This document shows positions 38,881 to 48,800 of a DNA stretch of 64,000 bases, one piece after another; the first letter of the stretch is position 1, and every line of letters begins with the position of its first letter. The notes beneath the pieces are model-generated. The model saw nothing but the letters and a program-made list of their open reading frames with translations. It ran no database searches and was not told the DNA's origin. The position numbers were made by a program, and so were the translations under genes. The stretch is from Thiofilum sp. (GTDB lineage Bacteria > Pseudomonadota > Gammaproteobacteria > Thiotrichales > Thiotrichaceae): positions 3,348,001 to 3,412,000 of the forward strand of contig NZ_JADJTF010000001.1 of assembly GCF_016711335.1 (NCBI RefSeq). The letters are read 5' to 3'.

Positions 38881-40083
38881 TCATTCAGTTAGCTTCACAA
38901 GTTTGACTACATTATGGTCATAGTGATATTCGCTTATGCTTCCATCCTTAATTTTATCTACAACCTCATCAACGATGAAAAGTGGTACTAAAAACCATTC
39001 TCGAGGCATTACGGGTTTACCAAAGCGATCATTGATTTGAATGTCTAGTCTGGCAGATTCAAAAAAACGGTGAAGAATATTTTCGAGTTTAGTACGGTTG
39101 ATATTATACAGCTCATAGGTTGCTACAATTTCAACGTCTGCCATTAAATAGGTTGGGTCTTGTTTGGCACTGGCAATGCGCGTTTTCACACTACCACCCG
39201 TGACACCTATCTTATGAATAAGATTACGGTTCTCGGCTATAGTCGGGTGCTGTGATTTACTGCGCAGTACATAAATAGTTCCACTACCCATATCCTCCTC
39301 GCTTACTATCTTATCAAACAATGGCCCCATACTAATATCTGTGATGCGTCTGCCCGCGTCATCTTCCCATAAACGCTTTTGAAGCGAATGCAAGAGTTGA
39401 TTGCTTTCTACGCCATTGTCAAAGATGACGCGCAGCCTGAATTCGTTGCGGCCATCGGTTCCTTTAAAAGCCTCACCCACTTCGGCGATATAGGCTTTCT
39501 GGCCGGAAACTATAAAGAGATTACCTTCTTGGATACTCCCATCTTTGGCAAAGGGTATTATCTTGCGCCTACCCGACTTAATATCCGCCTGAACGGCTTC
39601 AAAGATTGGCTTGAATTTTTCGAAATCTTGACAAGGTTTTCTTGCAGCAACTTCTGCAGGATTGGCCCTTTCTCTTTCAGCACGCGGCTTCACATGCTTT
39701 AGCACCGTAATATCATTGGCTTCGGGTAGGTCTACTCCTAGTGCGGCAAGCAATGCCTCATCGCTGTAATAGCTTACTGATGCAGTAGCAGATTTCTCAG
39801 GTGTCAGTAAACCTTGAAAGTCGATAGTTGCAACCAGATTTCTACACTCTTCCAAACTACGAATTTGGTCTAGGCGTGTGGCATATAGACGCTCAAAAAT
39901 ATCCTTATCTTCGCCGTGTTGTGGCACACGCCCATGCTCTTCGACAAAGCGCTGAATTTCCTCAAAGCCTGCAATAATCCGCTCTTCTCGCGGTGTTCTA
40001 GCGTTTAAGGTGCTGGTCTCAATCTCAACTCCTAGCTCTGCTAAGAGCTCATCATCTTCTTCAGTAAATTGCGACTTAGCCAT
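38881..40083 (-). CDS. GIY-YIG nuclease (T5orf172 type), third gene of a defence-like operon
   Basis: A 400-residue protein. The C-terminal ~120 residues are a T5orf172-type GIY-YIG domain: GTIYVLRSKSQH supplies the first motif, HKIGVTGGSVKTRIASAKQD the second with its catalytic Arg, then KLENILHRFFESARL with the metal Glu and PREWFLVPL. The N-terminal part has two similar short motifs, DDELLAELGVE and DEALLAALGVD, and a block FVEEHGRVPQ...ERLYATRL that resembles the C-terminal end of the helicase encoded upstream. It overlaps the helicase gene by eight bases. Likely the cutting subunit of the operon's system, by inference. Confidence 0.85.
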   Translation of the reverse strand: MAKSQFTEEDDELLAELGVEIETSTLNARTPREERIIAGFEEIQRFVEEHGRVPQHGEDKDIFERLYATRLDQIRSLEECRNLVATIDFQGLLTPEKSATASVSYYSDEALLAALGVDLPEANDITVLKHVKPRAERERANPAEVAARKPCQDFEKFKPIFEAVQADIKSGRRKIIPFAKDGSIQEGNLFIVSGQKAYIAEVGEAFKGTDGRNEFRLRVIFDNGVESNQLLHSLQKRLWEDDAGRRITDISMGPLFDKIVSEEDMGSGTIYVLRSKSQHPTIAENRNLIHKIGVTGGSVKTRIASAKQDPTYLMADVEIVATYELYNINRTKLENILHRFFESARLDIQINDRFGKPVMPREWFLVPLFIVDEVVDKIKDGSISEYHYDHNVVKLVKLTE

Positions 40084-42139
40084 GCTTTGCCTCCGCTTTC
40101 ATTCTGGCTAAGAAAGCAATACCTTCGGCCATTCTTCTTTCCCAAGGATCTTGCGCATGTAATTCCGGTAAGCGGCCGCGCTCTTGTTTAAATTTCAGTG
40201 CGCGTTTTGCTAAATCACGTGCTTCTTCGGGAGTCAGATTCACTTTTTTGGCAGAAATAACAGCAGCGACTTGCTTTAAACTTTCTTCACTCATGGATTT
40301 TGCCAAAATCGCATAGGCTTGCTTGAAAGGGTTGATATGGTCAATCAAATCAATATCGAGATCACGCACATCCATCGCAAATTGTCTAACGCCATCTACA
40401 AAGGCCGTATTTCTGCCTAGCTCAGTCGCACCACCACGCTCTTGGTTTTGGCTCGCCAGCTCTTTGGCTTTTTGGGTAAGGTTTAAAGCAGCAATCGCAT
40501 GCTGGCGAATCGCTTCTTGGTCTTCGTCATCCAACTCGGGGTATTTGTCTTTAACAATTTTGCCCATGCGCACTTGGGTCAATTCTTCGGGGAGGGTTTC
40601 CTCATCAAACAGACCCCGCTCCAAGGCGGTTTTATCCTGTACAAAGGCGGTAATCACCTCGTTTAGATCTTCGCGACAAATACGCTGAGCATCGGCACTT
40701 TTCGGTTCTACCAAACCTTTGATCTCAATCTGAAATTGCCCAGTGGCTTCATTAAAACCAATATTCGTGCCGTTTGGATCATAGCCTTTAGCAACATAGT
40801 CAAAGCCTTCTAGGGGTGTACCTTGAGTCTTTTTGGGCGTGAAGTTAAAGCGGGGAGCCAGCACTTGTTCCATGAGTAAACTGGCCGCAATCGCTTTTAA
40901 GGTATCGTTCACGGCATCGGTCACGGCTTCCGCTGAAGCGTCCGGCTCTGCAATCAGATTAGTAAAGCGTGCATGGGTTTTGCCTTCAGCGTCACGGGTA
41001 GCACGACCAATGATCTGAATAATTTCAGTGAGGCTAGAGCGATAACCAATAGTTAAGGCATGTTCGCACCATATCCAGTCAAAGCCTTCTTTTGCCATCC
41101 CTAGCGCAATAATAATATCGACATGATCGCGGTTATGTTTAGCCTCAGGCATTTTAAGCGCCGCCGATACCTTGTCGCGCTTACTGGGATTATCATCCAC
41201 CAAGTCGGCAATTTTGATAGTTTTCCCATCGCGGGTTTTGACTAAGTGAAAGCCTGTGATTGCGTCTGTGCCAAGCCATTCTCCTAACTCTTCAATAATG
41301 TGCTCCACTTCCTTGATTTTGTCTTTGGTGCTTTCACGCGAATTAATATTGGGAATGTGCAGAATCGTTTTTTCGTGGGGATTTAAGATGCTGAGAATGT
41401 CGTCGGTGTAGGAGCCAGTATAAAAGTAATAACCAATATCCAAGGTTTTTAGGTAGTCGTAACCATTCAATTGCTCATAATAAGTATAGGTCACCGTCTC
41501 GAAATTGGCTTCATCTTGGGGCGCTAACACAGCTTCAGCATCGCCTCTAAAATAGGAGCCGGTCATAGCAACAATATGCACTTTGTCCCGCGCGATAAAT
41601 TCACCCAAATGTGCGCCCAGTTTATTATCGGGATTAGCACTGACATGATGAAATTCATCCACCGCGATTAAGCAATCATCGAAGGCGGCTACACCAAACT
41701 TATCTACGGCAAACCGAAAGGTGGCGTGGGTACAAATCAAAATAGGCTCTTCACTCTCAAGGAAGGCTTTAACCGCATTAACTTTGCCACCCTCCTCACC
41801 CGGGGCATTACACAAGTTCCATGTGGGCGCGACCTCCCAATCCCAATAAAACCCGTATTGGCTTAGAGGTTCGTTATTAAAGCTAGAACCAATCGATTTT
41901 TCAGGCACTACAATCAGCGCTTTTTTAAGGTTTTGGTTATGCAATTTGTCCAAGGCTATAAACATCAAGGCACGGCTTTTACCAGAAGCGGGTGGCGATT
42001 TAATCAGTAAGTATTGTTCACCCCGTTTCTCAAAAGCGCGTTCCTGCATGACGCGCATACCTAGCTCATTGGCTTTTTTTGAGCTGCCATTGCGGGCGTA
42101 GTTGACTGAAACTGAAGGGATGGCTTTGGGTTTCATCAT
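40076..42139 (-). CDS. DExH-box superfamily 2 helicase, second gene of the defence-like operon
   Basis: A 687-residue ATP-dependent translocase. Motif I reads LLIKSPPASGKSRAL near residue 50; motif II is AVDEFHHV (DEFH); motif III is VAMTGSYFRGD; motif VI is IIQIIGRATRDAEG. The middle domain contains ILHIPNINSRES and IIALGMAKEGFDW. The final ~40 residues, FKQERGRLPELHAQDPWERR, resemble the N-terminal block of the GIY-YIG partner. It overlaps the methyltransferase gene by four bases. The helicase/methylase/nuclease grouping fits DNA-scanning restriction systems. Confidence 0.9.
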   Translation of the reverse strand: MMKPKAIPSVSVNYARNGSSKKANELGMRVMQERAFEKRGEQYLLIKSPPASGKSRALMFIALDKLHNQNLKKALIVVPEKSIGSSFNNEPLSQYGFYWDWEVAPTWNLCNAPGEEGGKVNAVKAFLESEEPILICTHATFRFAVDKFGVAAFDDCLIAVDEFHHVSANPDNKLGAHLGEFIARDKVHIVAMTGSYFRGDAEAVLAPQDEANFETVTYTYYEQLNGYDYLKTLDIGYYFYTGSYTDDILSILNPHEKTILHIPNINSRESTKDKIKEVEHIIEELGEWLGTDAITGFHLVKTRDGKTIKIADLVDDNPSKRDKVSAALKMPEAKHNRDHVDIIIALGMAKEGFDWIWCEHALTIGYRSSLTEIIQIIGRATRDAEGKTHARFTNLIAEPDASAEAVTDAVNDTLKAIAASLLMEQVLAPRFNFTPKKTQGTPLEGFDYVAKGYDPNGTNIGFNEATGQFQIEIKGLVEPKSADAQRICREDLNEVITAFVQDKTALERGLFDEETLPEELTQVRMGKIVKDKYPELDDEDQEAIRQHAIAALNLTQKAKELASQNQERGGATELGRNTAFVDGVRQFAMDVRDLDIDLIDHINPFKQAYAILAKSMSEESLKQVAAVISAKKVNLTPEEARDLAKRALKFKQERGRLPELHAQDPWERRMAEGIAFLARMKAEAKHG

Positions 42140-44892
42140 GCTGAGGCGGCCTTTTTGTTAGCGTTGCTTGTCATTTTGGTGTATAGCTCAAAAAGCTTTT
42201 CGAGGCGCTCGGTGTCGTTTTTAAAGCGCCGCCCGATATAGATGCGTTCGAGCACTTCGTCATTGCGTTCGTGGGCTTGGCGTAGGTTGTCGGGCATGGT
42301 TTCGGGGTCGTAAAGATCGGCGATGGTAGCGGGGAAATGGGCTTCGCGTGCCAACAGAATGTTTTCAGCGCAACGAGTCAGGTCTTCTTTGTTTTTTTCG
42401 GTGAGTTTGGGAACGGGGAAAGTGTTCCAGCCCAAAAGGTTTGAGTAGCGAAGTCGGGTTTCAAGCTGTCCACATACAGTTCTAATCCATGTTATGTGCA
42501 ATTTCGAGCAAAGAATGGCCATATTCCATAATGCAACATCGTACAAGGCGAACGCAGCGTTCGAAAAAACCACATTCTGATTTTCCAAAGTAACAGGTAG
42601 ATATTCGCGATTTTCAGAAGATACAACTGGTATAGCTACAGTATGTCGTATACAGCTTCTCATTTCTCTGAATTGGTGAGGTGTTTCAGCCATTTTAATG
42701 GCCATGGGATCTGGCGATGACAATCTGCTTTCGCGCACGCTATTAATTCGTTTTCGTACTACATCGTTTCCAGAGTATTTTTGGAGATCCTTTTCATCTG
42801 TAAACCATAAGCAATATCTAGTTTTTCCTTTTATAATTTCGTCCGACTCCTTGAAAAACCTCAAATTTTGATTTAAAACTCCCGACTTACTTAAGGCTTC
42901 CATATCGGATTTACTTAACAATAGCCCCTCAGACAATCCGTAATAATTTCCTTTTAACATTTCATCGACACAGCTAATACTTGCTGTTGTTCTATTCACC
43001 CATACATCTTCACCCTCTACTAGGTATGAATTTATATATTGGACAGTTCGCTTTTCATTATCCTGAAACAGATAAAATGGAGGTTTTTCTCTTGCACCAC
43101 CACCGATAATTGATACAGTAACGCCGGCATTGTGGGCTGCAAGATTATTCCATTTAAATGGAAGGACGGCGAATTTTATGACAGTTCCTAACTTATTCAT
43201 CTCAAACCAAAAGTTAGCTATATTTTGGCCCTGACAAATTGAATTTGTTGATACAAGTGCGTAACGAGCATTGGTTTGCAGGCTAAAACGCTGAGCCAGA
43301 TAAAACCAAGCGCAGATATAGTCTAAAGATTTCCACTTTGGAAAGACATGTGAGAGGCAATCTTTCATATCTGCCTTTTGGGTCTTGTTCTGGTCAGCGT
43401 TACCTTTATATGGAGGATTTCCACAAATGTAGGTTTCCCCACCCGCATTCTCAAAATCAATTTCCGCTTGCTGCAATGGTGTACTAAACAAATCATCCGC
43501 AATCAGTTTTACCCCTGTACCTGTCGGCGGGCATACTGATAACCAATCCAAACGCAATGCATTACCACAAATAATCCAATTCTCAGCATCCAAGGGAAGA
43601 AAGGTAGCAAGTGCTTCTTTTTGCCCTTGATACAGCACATCACATTGATACTCAGCAATAATCAGCGCCAACCGTGCAATCTCGGCTGGAAAATCCCGCA
43701 ACTCAATCCCGCGAAAACTGCGTAACGAAATATCGCTGGAGCGACCACGCTCACCACGCCGCTCATTAATCTGCGCCTCAATCTCGCGCATCTGCTTATA
43801 CGCAATCACTAGAAAATTGCCTGAACCACAAGCAGGGTCAAACACGCGAATATTCGCAATCCGCTTGCGCAGATTTAATAATTTTCGGGGATTGTTTTCT
43901 GCTTGTGCTAACTGTTCGCGCAAATCATCTAAAAATAACGGGTTCAATACCTTGAGGATATTCGGCACGCTGGTGTAGTGCATGCCTAAAGCACCGCGTT
44001 CTTCATCATCCGCCACGGCTTGAATCATCGAGCCGAAAATGTCAGGGTTGATCTGTTTCCAATCCAAATTCCCCACATGCAGCAGATAGGAACGGGCAAT
44101 CTTAGTAAAACGTGGTACTTCCGTGCTACCAGAAAACAACCCTCCATTCACATAAGGGAACCCATCCGCCCAAGAACGAATTTTTGCTGGTTGGCGATCT
44201 ATGATTTTCGTATTCATCGCACGGAAGATTTCGCTGATGACCTCATGGGTATTGGAAGAGTCGGGTGCACTCATTTGCTCAATGGTAGCGGTGAACAGGG
44301 TATTACCATGGAAAATATCAGTGTCTTCGGCAAAAAAGCAGAATATCAACCGTGCCATAAAGTGATTCATGTCATGGCGACGTTCTGAAGTACCCCACTC
44401 AGGATTATGACTTAGCAATTCCACATACAGACGGTTTAAGCGGCTCGTTGCACGTATATCAAAAGTATTTTCACGAATTTGCTTAACCGTGGTAATCCCT
44501 GCTAGGGGCAAGAAAAAACCAAAATGGTTAGGGAAATCCGCATAAGCACAAGCAACCGTTTCACCAGAACTGAGGTCTTCTGCCTCAAAACTCTGTCCAT
44601 CGGTGGCTAGAATAAATTTAACTTTGGCTTTATGAGTGGCAGGGCTATGTCTGAGTGCGTTCAAAGTAGCAGTGACTTCGCCTAATGCACATACAGCAAG
44701 GTGAATATTATTACGTTGCAATACTCCATCTACTATATCGGAAGTATTGGTAGCACCACTTTGCAAACGCTTGATGGTCGTAGGCTTATTGCCAAAGGCT
44801 TCTAAAAAAGCATAAGGGAAACTTTTCGCCTCAAAGGCTTGTTCAGCTAGCCGACTAATGGCCTCTTCTATTTCTACAGCATTCAACAGCAT
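42136..44892 (-). CDS. MmeI-like adenine-specific DNA methyltransferase, first gene of the defence-like operon
   Basis: A 918-residue N6-adenine methyltransferase of the MmeI-like class. The SAM-binding motif is VFDPACGSGNFLVIAYKQ near residue 353; the catalytic motif IV is ICGNPPYKGN near residue 487. A target-recognition domain of some 250 residues follows, then the characteristic C-terminus LYDPETMPDNLRQAHERNDE. In MmeI itself the N-terminal domain carries a PD-(D/E)XK nuclease; I cannot find such a motif here, so cleavage probably comes from the GIY-YIG partner. The recognition-domain stretch (about 42.5-43.3 kb) is visibly more AT-rich than the rest. Confidence 0.88.
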   Translation of the reverse strand: MLLNAVEIEEAISRLAEQAFEAKSFPYAFLEAFGNKPTTIKRLQSGATNTSDIVDGVLQRNNIHLAVCALGEVTATLNALRHSPATHKAKVKFILATDGQSFEAEDLSSGETVACAYADFPNHFGFFLPLAGITTVKQIRENTFDIRATSRLNRLYVELLSHNPEWGTSERRHDMNHFMARLIFCFFAEDTDIFHGNTLFTATIEQMSAPDSSNTHEVISEIFRAMNTKIIDRQPAKIRSWADGFPYVNGGLFSGSTEVPRFTKIARSYLLHVGNLDWKQINPDIFGSMIQAVADDEERGALGMHYTSVPNILKVLNPLFLDDLREQLAQAENNPRKLLNLRKRIANIRVFDPACGSGNFLVIAYKQMREIEAQINERRGERGRSSDISLRSFRGIELRDFPAEIARLALIIAEYQCDVLYQGQKEALATFLPLDAENWIICGNALRLDWLSVCPPTGTGVKLIADDLFSTPLQQAEIDFENAGGETYICGNPPYKGNADQNKTQKADMKDCLSHVFPKWKSLDYICAWFYLAQRFSLQTNARYALVSTNSICQGQNIANFWFEMNKLGTVIKFAVLPFKWNNLAAHNAGVTVSIIGGGAREKPPFYLFQDNEKRTVQYINSYLVEGEDVWVNRTTASISCVDEMLKGNYYGLSEGLLLSKSDMEALSKSGVLNQNLRFFKESDEIIKGKTRYCLWFTDEKDLQKYSGNDVVRKRINSVRESRLSSPDPMAIKMAETPHQFREMRSCIRHTVAIPVVSSENREYLPVTLENQNVVFSNAAFALYDVALWNMAILCSKLHITWIRTVCGQLETRLRYSNLLGWNTFPVPKLTEKNKEDLTRCAENILLAREAHFPATIADLYDPETMPDNLRQAHERNDEVLERIYIGRRFKNDTERLEKLFELYTKMTSNANKKAASA

Positions 44893-45033
44893 TTACCCTT
44901 GTAGTGACACAATACAGAGCTAAAAATTTTAACAGACTATAGGCAAATCTATCTTTCAAACTGACTTTAGTTAAGCTTAAGCACTAGGCTAGCTAGATGC
45001 TTAAGCTTATTAAGAGATTCGTCCATGTCGTTA

Positions 45034-45432
45034 TTATTTTAACAATTTGAATGTGGATGTAAGGGCAGCTTTGCGATCAAATGTAACCGTGTAAGCTGCT
45101 CCTAATTTTTGATGCGTACGTGCTAACAAATAATCCGAAAAGTCCGCATTACCTTGCACATAATCGTGCCATGCTAAAATCGCAAGATCAGCGATTTCAA
45201 CCTGAAACTCTTGGCAAGTTAAAATAGCGTGTAATGCTTGAGCGACCTGTTCGCGTGAATAGTGATAGGCCCGATTTAATACCCATGCCACTTCACTAAG
45301 TACAATATGGCTAATGATCCCTAGATTGCTAGTAGACAATTGTTGCTCAATAAATTCGGTGGCAAGTGGTGATTGGAGAGGGTCATCTTGTGTTAGATAG
45401 CGCACCAATACATTGGTATCTAAACCTATCAT
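45034..45432 (-). CDS. vapC: PIN-domain ribonuclease toxin, VapC type
   Basis: A 132-residue PIN-domain protein, expected to cut RNA when not held by its antitoxin. The acidic residues are in GLDTNVLVRYL (Asp), VLSEVAWVL (Glu), NADFSDYLLA (Asp) and VTFDRKAA (Asp). It overlaps the antitoxin gene by four bases (ATGA), as in most vapBC operons. It lies between the defence-like operon and metH and may be part of the same accessory block. Confidence 0.9.
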   Translation of the reverse strand: MIGLDTNVLVRYLTQDDPLQSPLATEFIEQQLSTSNLGIISHIVLSEVAWVLNRAYHYSREQVAQALHAILTCQEFQVEIADLAILAWHDYVQGNADFSDYLLARTHQKLGAAYTVTFDRKAALTSTFKLLK

Positions 45433-45662
45433 GAGCTTAACGCTTGTGTGATAGCCTCATCCATAGCTTCTAAGCTCACAGGTTGGGCAGGCTTAGGCAA
45501 CATACCCTTAAGCGTTTTTACAGGACGGGTGACTGGTAATAAAAATAAACGCCCATCATCTCCAAACACAAATTCGATGCGATCACCTGTATTGAGTTTC
45601 AAGGTTTCGCGAGCAGCTTTGGGGATGGTTATTTGACCTTTAGCCGTGATGGTTGCCAACAT
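45429..45662 (-). CDS. vapB: AbrB/MazE-type antitoxin, VapB
   Basis: A 77-residue antitoxin. The N-terminal swapped-hairpin DNA-binding domain reads MLATITAKGQITIPKAARET, then LKLNTGDRIEFVFGDDG; the C-terminal half should wrap the toxin. First gene of the pair. Immediately upstream are three copies of the nonamer CTTACCTAT or its complement, which mark the autoregulatory operator; one copy overlaps the ribosome site. Confidence 0.9.
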   Translation of the reverse strand: MLATITAKGQITIPKAARETLKLNTGDRIEFVFGDDGRLFLLPVTRPVKTLKGMLPKPAQPVSLEAMDEAITQALSS

Positions 45663-45665
45663 AAG

Positions 45666-45715
45666 CTTACCTATTTCAATAATCCTTACCTATCTAGATG
45701 TTAACATAGGTAAGG
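45666..45715 (-). promoter_or_regulatory. VapB operator: inverted and direct repeats
   Basis: CCTTACCTAT (45684-45693) and ATAGGTAAGG (45706-45715) are perfect inverted repeats 12 bp apart. A further CTTACCTAT lies at 45666-45674, 18 bp before the second copy, and covers the vapB ribosome-binding site. AbrB-type antitoxins bind such repeats, so this is almost surely the autoregulatory site of the vapBC operon. Confidence 0.7.
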
Positions 45716-45812
45716 AATAAGTGAATAGATAGATGAAAAACAGGACATTCGTATGGAACTTAAAAATCATGCTCAAAATAAGTCTGCAATATCCTTTAAG
45801 CTAGAACAGTGC

Positions 45813-48800
45813 TCAAAACTCATACCCCAACACCGGACTCAGCCACTTCTCAGCCTCCTCCACTGCCATACCCTTACGCTTGGCATAATCCTCCACCTGA
45901 TCCCGCGCAATCCGACCAATACCAAAATAACGCGACTCAGGATGGCTAAAATACCAACCTGACACCGACGCCGCCGGATACATCGCAAACGACTCAGTAA
46001 TCTTAATACCAATGCGTTTCTCTACATCCAACAACGACCACAACGTCGCCTTTTCAGTATGGTCTGGACACGCCGGATAGCCTGGTGCTGGACGAATCCC
46101 CTGATACTTTTCCGCAATCAATGCATCATTATCCAACACTTCATCAGCGGCATAGCCCCAAAACTCCTTACGCACCCGCTCATGCAAACGCTCCGCCAAG
46201 GCCTCAGCCAAACGATCACACAACGCCTCTAGCATAATCGCACTATAATCATCATTCGCCGCACGAAACGCCGCCAAATGTGACTCAATCCCAAACCCAG
46301 TACTCACCGCAAACGCACCAATCCAATCGGCTTGCGCTTCTCCCTTGATAAGGGGAGACTGAGAGGGGTTTTTAGGCGCAATAAAATCCCCCAAACTGTA
46401 ATTCGGCTGTTGTGCATTGCGATCCATCTGCATACGTAAATGATGCAAAGTCGTGAGTACTTGAGTGCGCGATTCATCCGTATAAAGCTCAGTATCATCC
46501 CCTACCGCATTCGCAGGGAAAAAGCCCACAATCGCCTTAGCCTGAATCCACTTTTCACTGACCATCTTGGCCAGCATAACTTTAGCCTCAGCAAACAACT
46601 TAGTCGCCTCAATGCCGACCACTTCATCGGTCAAAATGTCGGGATAACGCCCCGCCAACTCCCAACTACGGAAAAATGGCGTCCAATCAATACGCTCCAC
46701 CAACTCATCCAAAGGATAATCATCAAACACCAGAATATTCTTTCCCCCCTCGCCCATTTCGGGAGAGGGGACGGGGGTGAGGGTTTGCCCACCTGTGGGG
46801 GAGGGGTTATGGGTGGGGGACAACATCTTCGGCTTAGGCGGCACATAATTATCCCAATCCCCCTTAAACCCATTCGCCCGCGCATCAGTCAACGAAATCA
46901 ACTTACGCTCGGTCTGATTCGCGGCACGTTTCACCCGTACCTGATCATATTCAGCGCGTAATTCAGCGACATAGTTCGGCTTAATCTCTTTAGATAATAA
47001 ATTACTCGCCACCCCCACCGCACGCGAGGCATCGGGCACATACACCACCATATCATTGTGATATTGCGGCTCGATTTTGACCGCTGTGTGAATCTTAGAC
47101 GTGGTTGCGCCCCCAATCATCAGCGGAATTTGGAAGCCTTGGCGCTGCATCTCCTTCGCCATGTGCACCATTTCATCTAGTGAAGGGGTGATCAAACCGG
47201 ATAATCCAATAATATCCACGTTTTCATCACGGGCAACTTGCAGGATTTTCTCGGCGGGAACCATGACCCCTAGATCAATCACTTCATAGTTATTACATTG
47301 CAGCACCACCCCTACAATGTTTTTACCAATGTCGTGCACATCGCCCTTGACCGTTGCCATGAGGATTTTGCCATTGGCTTGAATATCCGTGCCCTCTTTT
47401 TCTGCCGCCATAAAGGGATCGAGATAAGCCACCGCTTTTTTCATCACACGAGCGGATTTGACCACTTGGGGCAGAAACATTTTGCCCGCACCAAATAGAT
47501 CACCCACCACGTTCATACCATCCATGAGTGGGCCTTCAATGACTAATAAAGGCTTGCCTAATGTTACCCGTGCTGCTTCGGTATCCTCATCGACATAAGC
47601 ATCAATCCCCTTGACTAAGGCATGTTCGAGGCGCTTTTCTACTGGCCATGAGCGCCATTCTAAGTCTTCTTTTTTGACTTCGGTTGCGCCATCGCCTTTA
47701 TATTTCGGCGCAATATCTAATAAGCGCTCGGTCGCCCCCGCGTCCCGATTTAAAATGACATCCTCAACCGCATTACGTAGCTCAAGGGGAATATCGTCAT
47801 AGACTGCCATTTGTGAGGCATTCACTATCCCCATATCCATACCCGCTTGAATCGCGTGATACAGGAACACACTGTGAATCGCTTCACGTACTGGATTATT
47901 ACCACGGAAGGAAAATGATACATTCGATACCCCACCCGATACATGAGCATGCGGTAGGTTTTGCCGAATCCAACGAGTGGCTTCAATAAAATCCACTGCA
48001 TAGTTATTGTGCTCATCAATCCCCGTAGCAACGGCAAAGATATTCGGGTCAAAAATAATATCTTCGGGCGGGAAACCGACTTGTTCAGTCAAAATTTTAT
48101 AAGCGCGGCTGCAAATCTCGATTTTGCGCTCTTTGGTATCCGCCTGACCTTTTTCATCAAAGGCCATTACAATGACAGCAGCCCCATAGCGACGCACTAA
48201 GTTGGCTTGCTCAATGAATTTAGCCTCACCCTCTTTCATCGAGATCGAGTTGACTATGCCTTTGCCCTGAATGCACTTTAGACCCGCTTCAATGACATCC
48301 CACTTAGAGGAGTCGACCATCACAGGTACACGAGCAATATCGGGTTCAGACGCAATCAGATTGAGAAAACGCGTCATTTCCTTTTCGGCATCGAGTAAGC
48401 CTTCATCCATATTCACATCAATAACTTGAGCGCCGCCCTCGACTTGCTCCAAAGCTACTTCTAAAGCTTCTGTATATTGACCATCTTTAATCAGACGCTT
48501 GAATTTAGCTGAACCGGTAACATTAGTACGCTCGCCCACATTCACAAATAGGCTATTTTTGCTGACATTGAAGGGTTCTAAACCCGATAAGCGTAATTGC
48601 GGCTCAATCGTAGGAATGGGGCGCGGTGCATAAGGTTTAACAATTTCAGCAATCGCTTTAATGTGAGCAGGAGACGAACCGCAGCAACCACCCACGATAT
48701 TTAAAAAGCCTTTTTCCGCCCACTCTTGGATATAACCCGCCATTTGCTCAGGGGTCATATCGTATTCACCCATTTCATTGGGTAAACCTGCATTGGGATG

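Noticed and set aside
38881..40083. GIY-YIG protein as a free homing endonuclease
   Set aside because: It overlaps the helicase gene by eight bases and shares a motif with it, so it belongs to the operon.
38881..44892. BREX or DISARM system
   Set aside because: No PglZ, BrxC/L or DUF1998 helicase is present, and the methylase is MmeI-like; only three genes are found.
46440..46961. A 173-codon open frame on the plus strand inside metH
   Set aside because: It lies antisense to well-conserved metH codons and the G-rich repeat, has no ribosome site, and its translation has no family resemblance.
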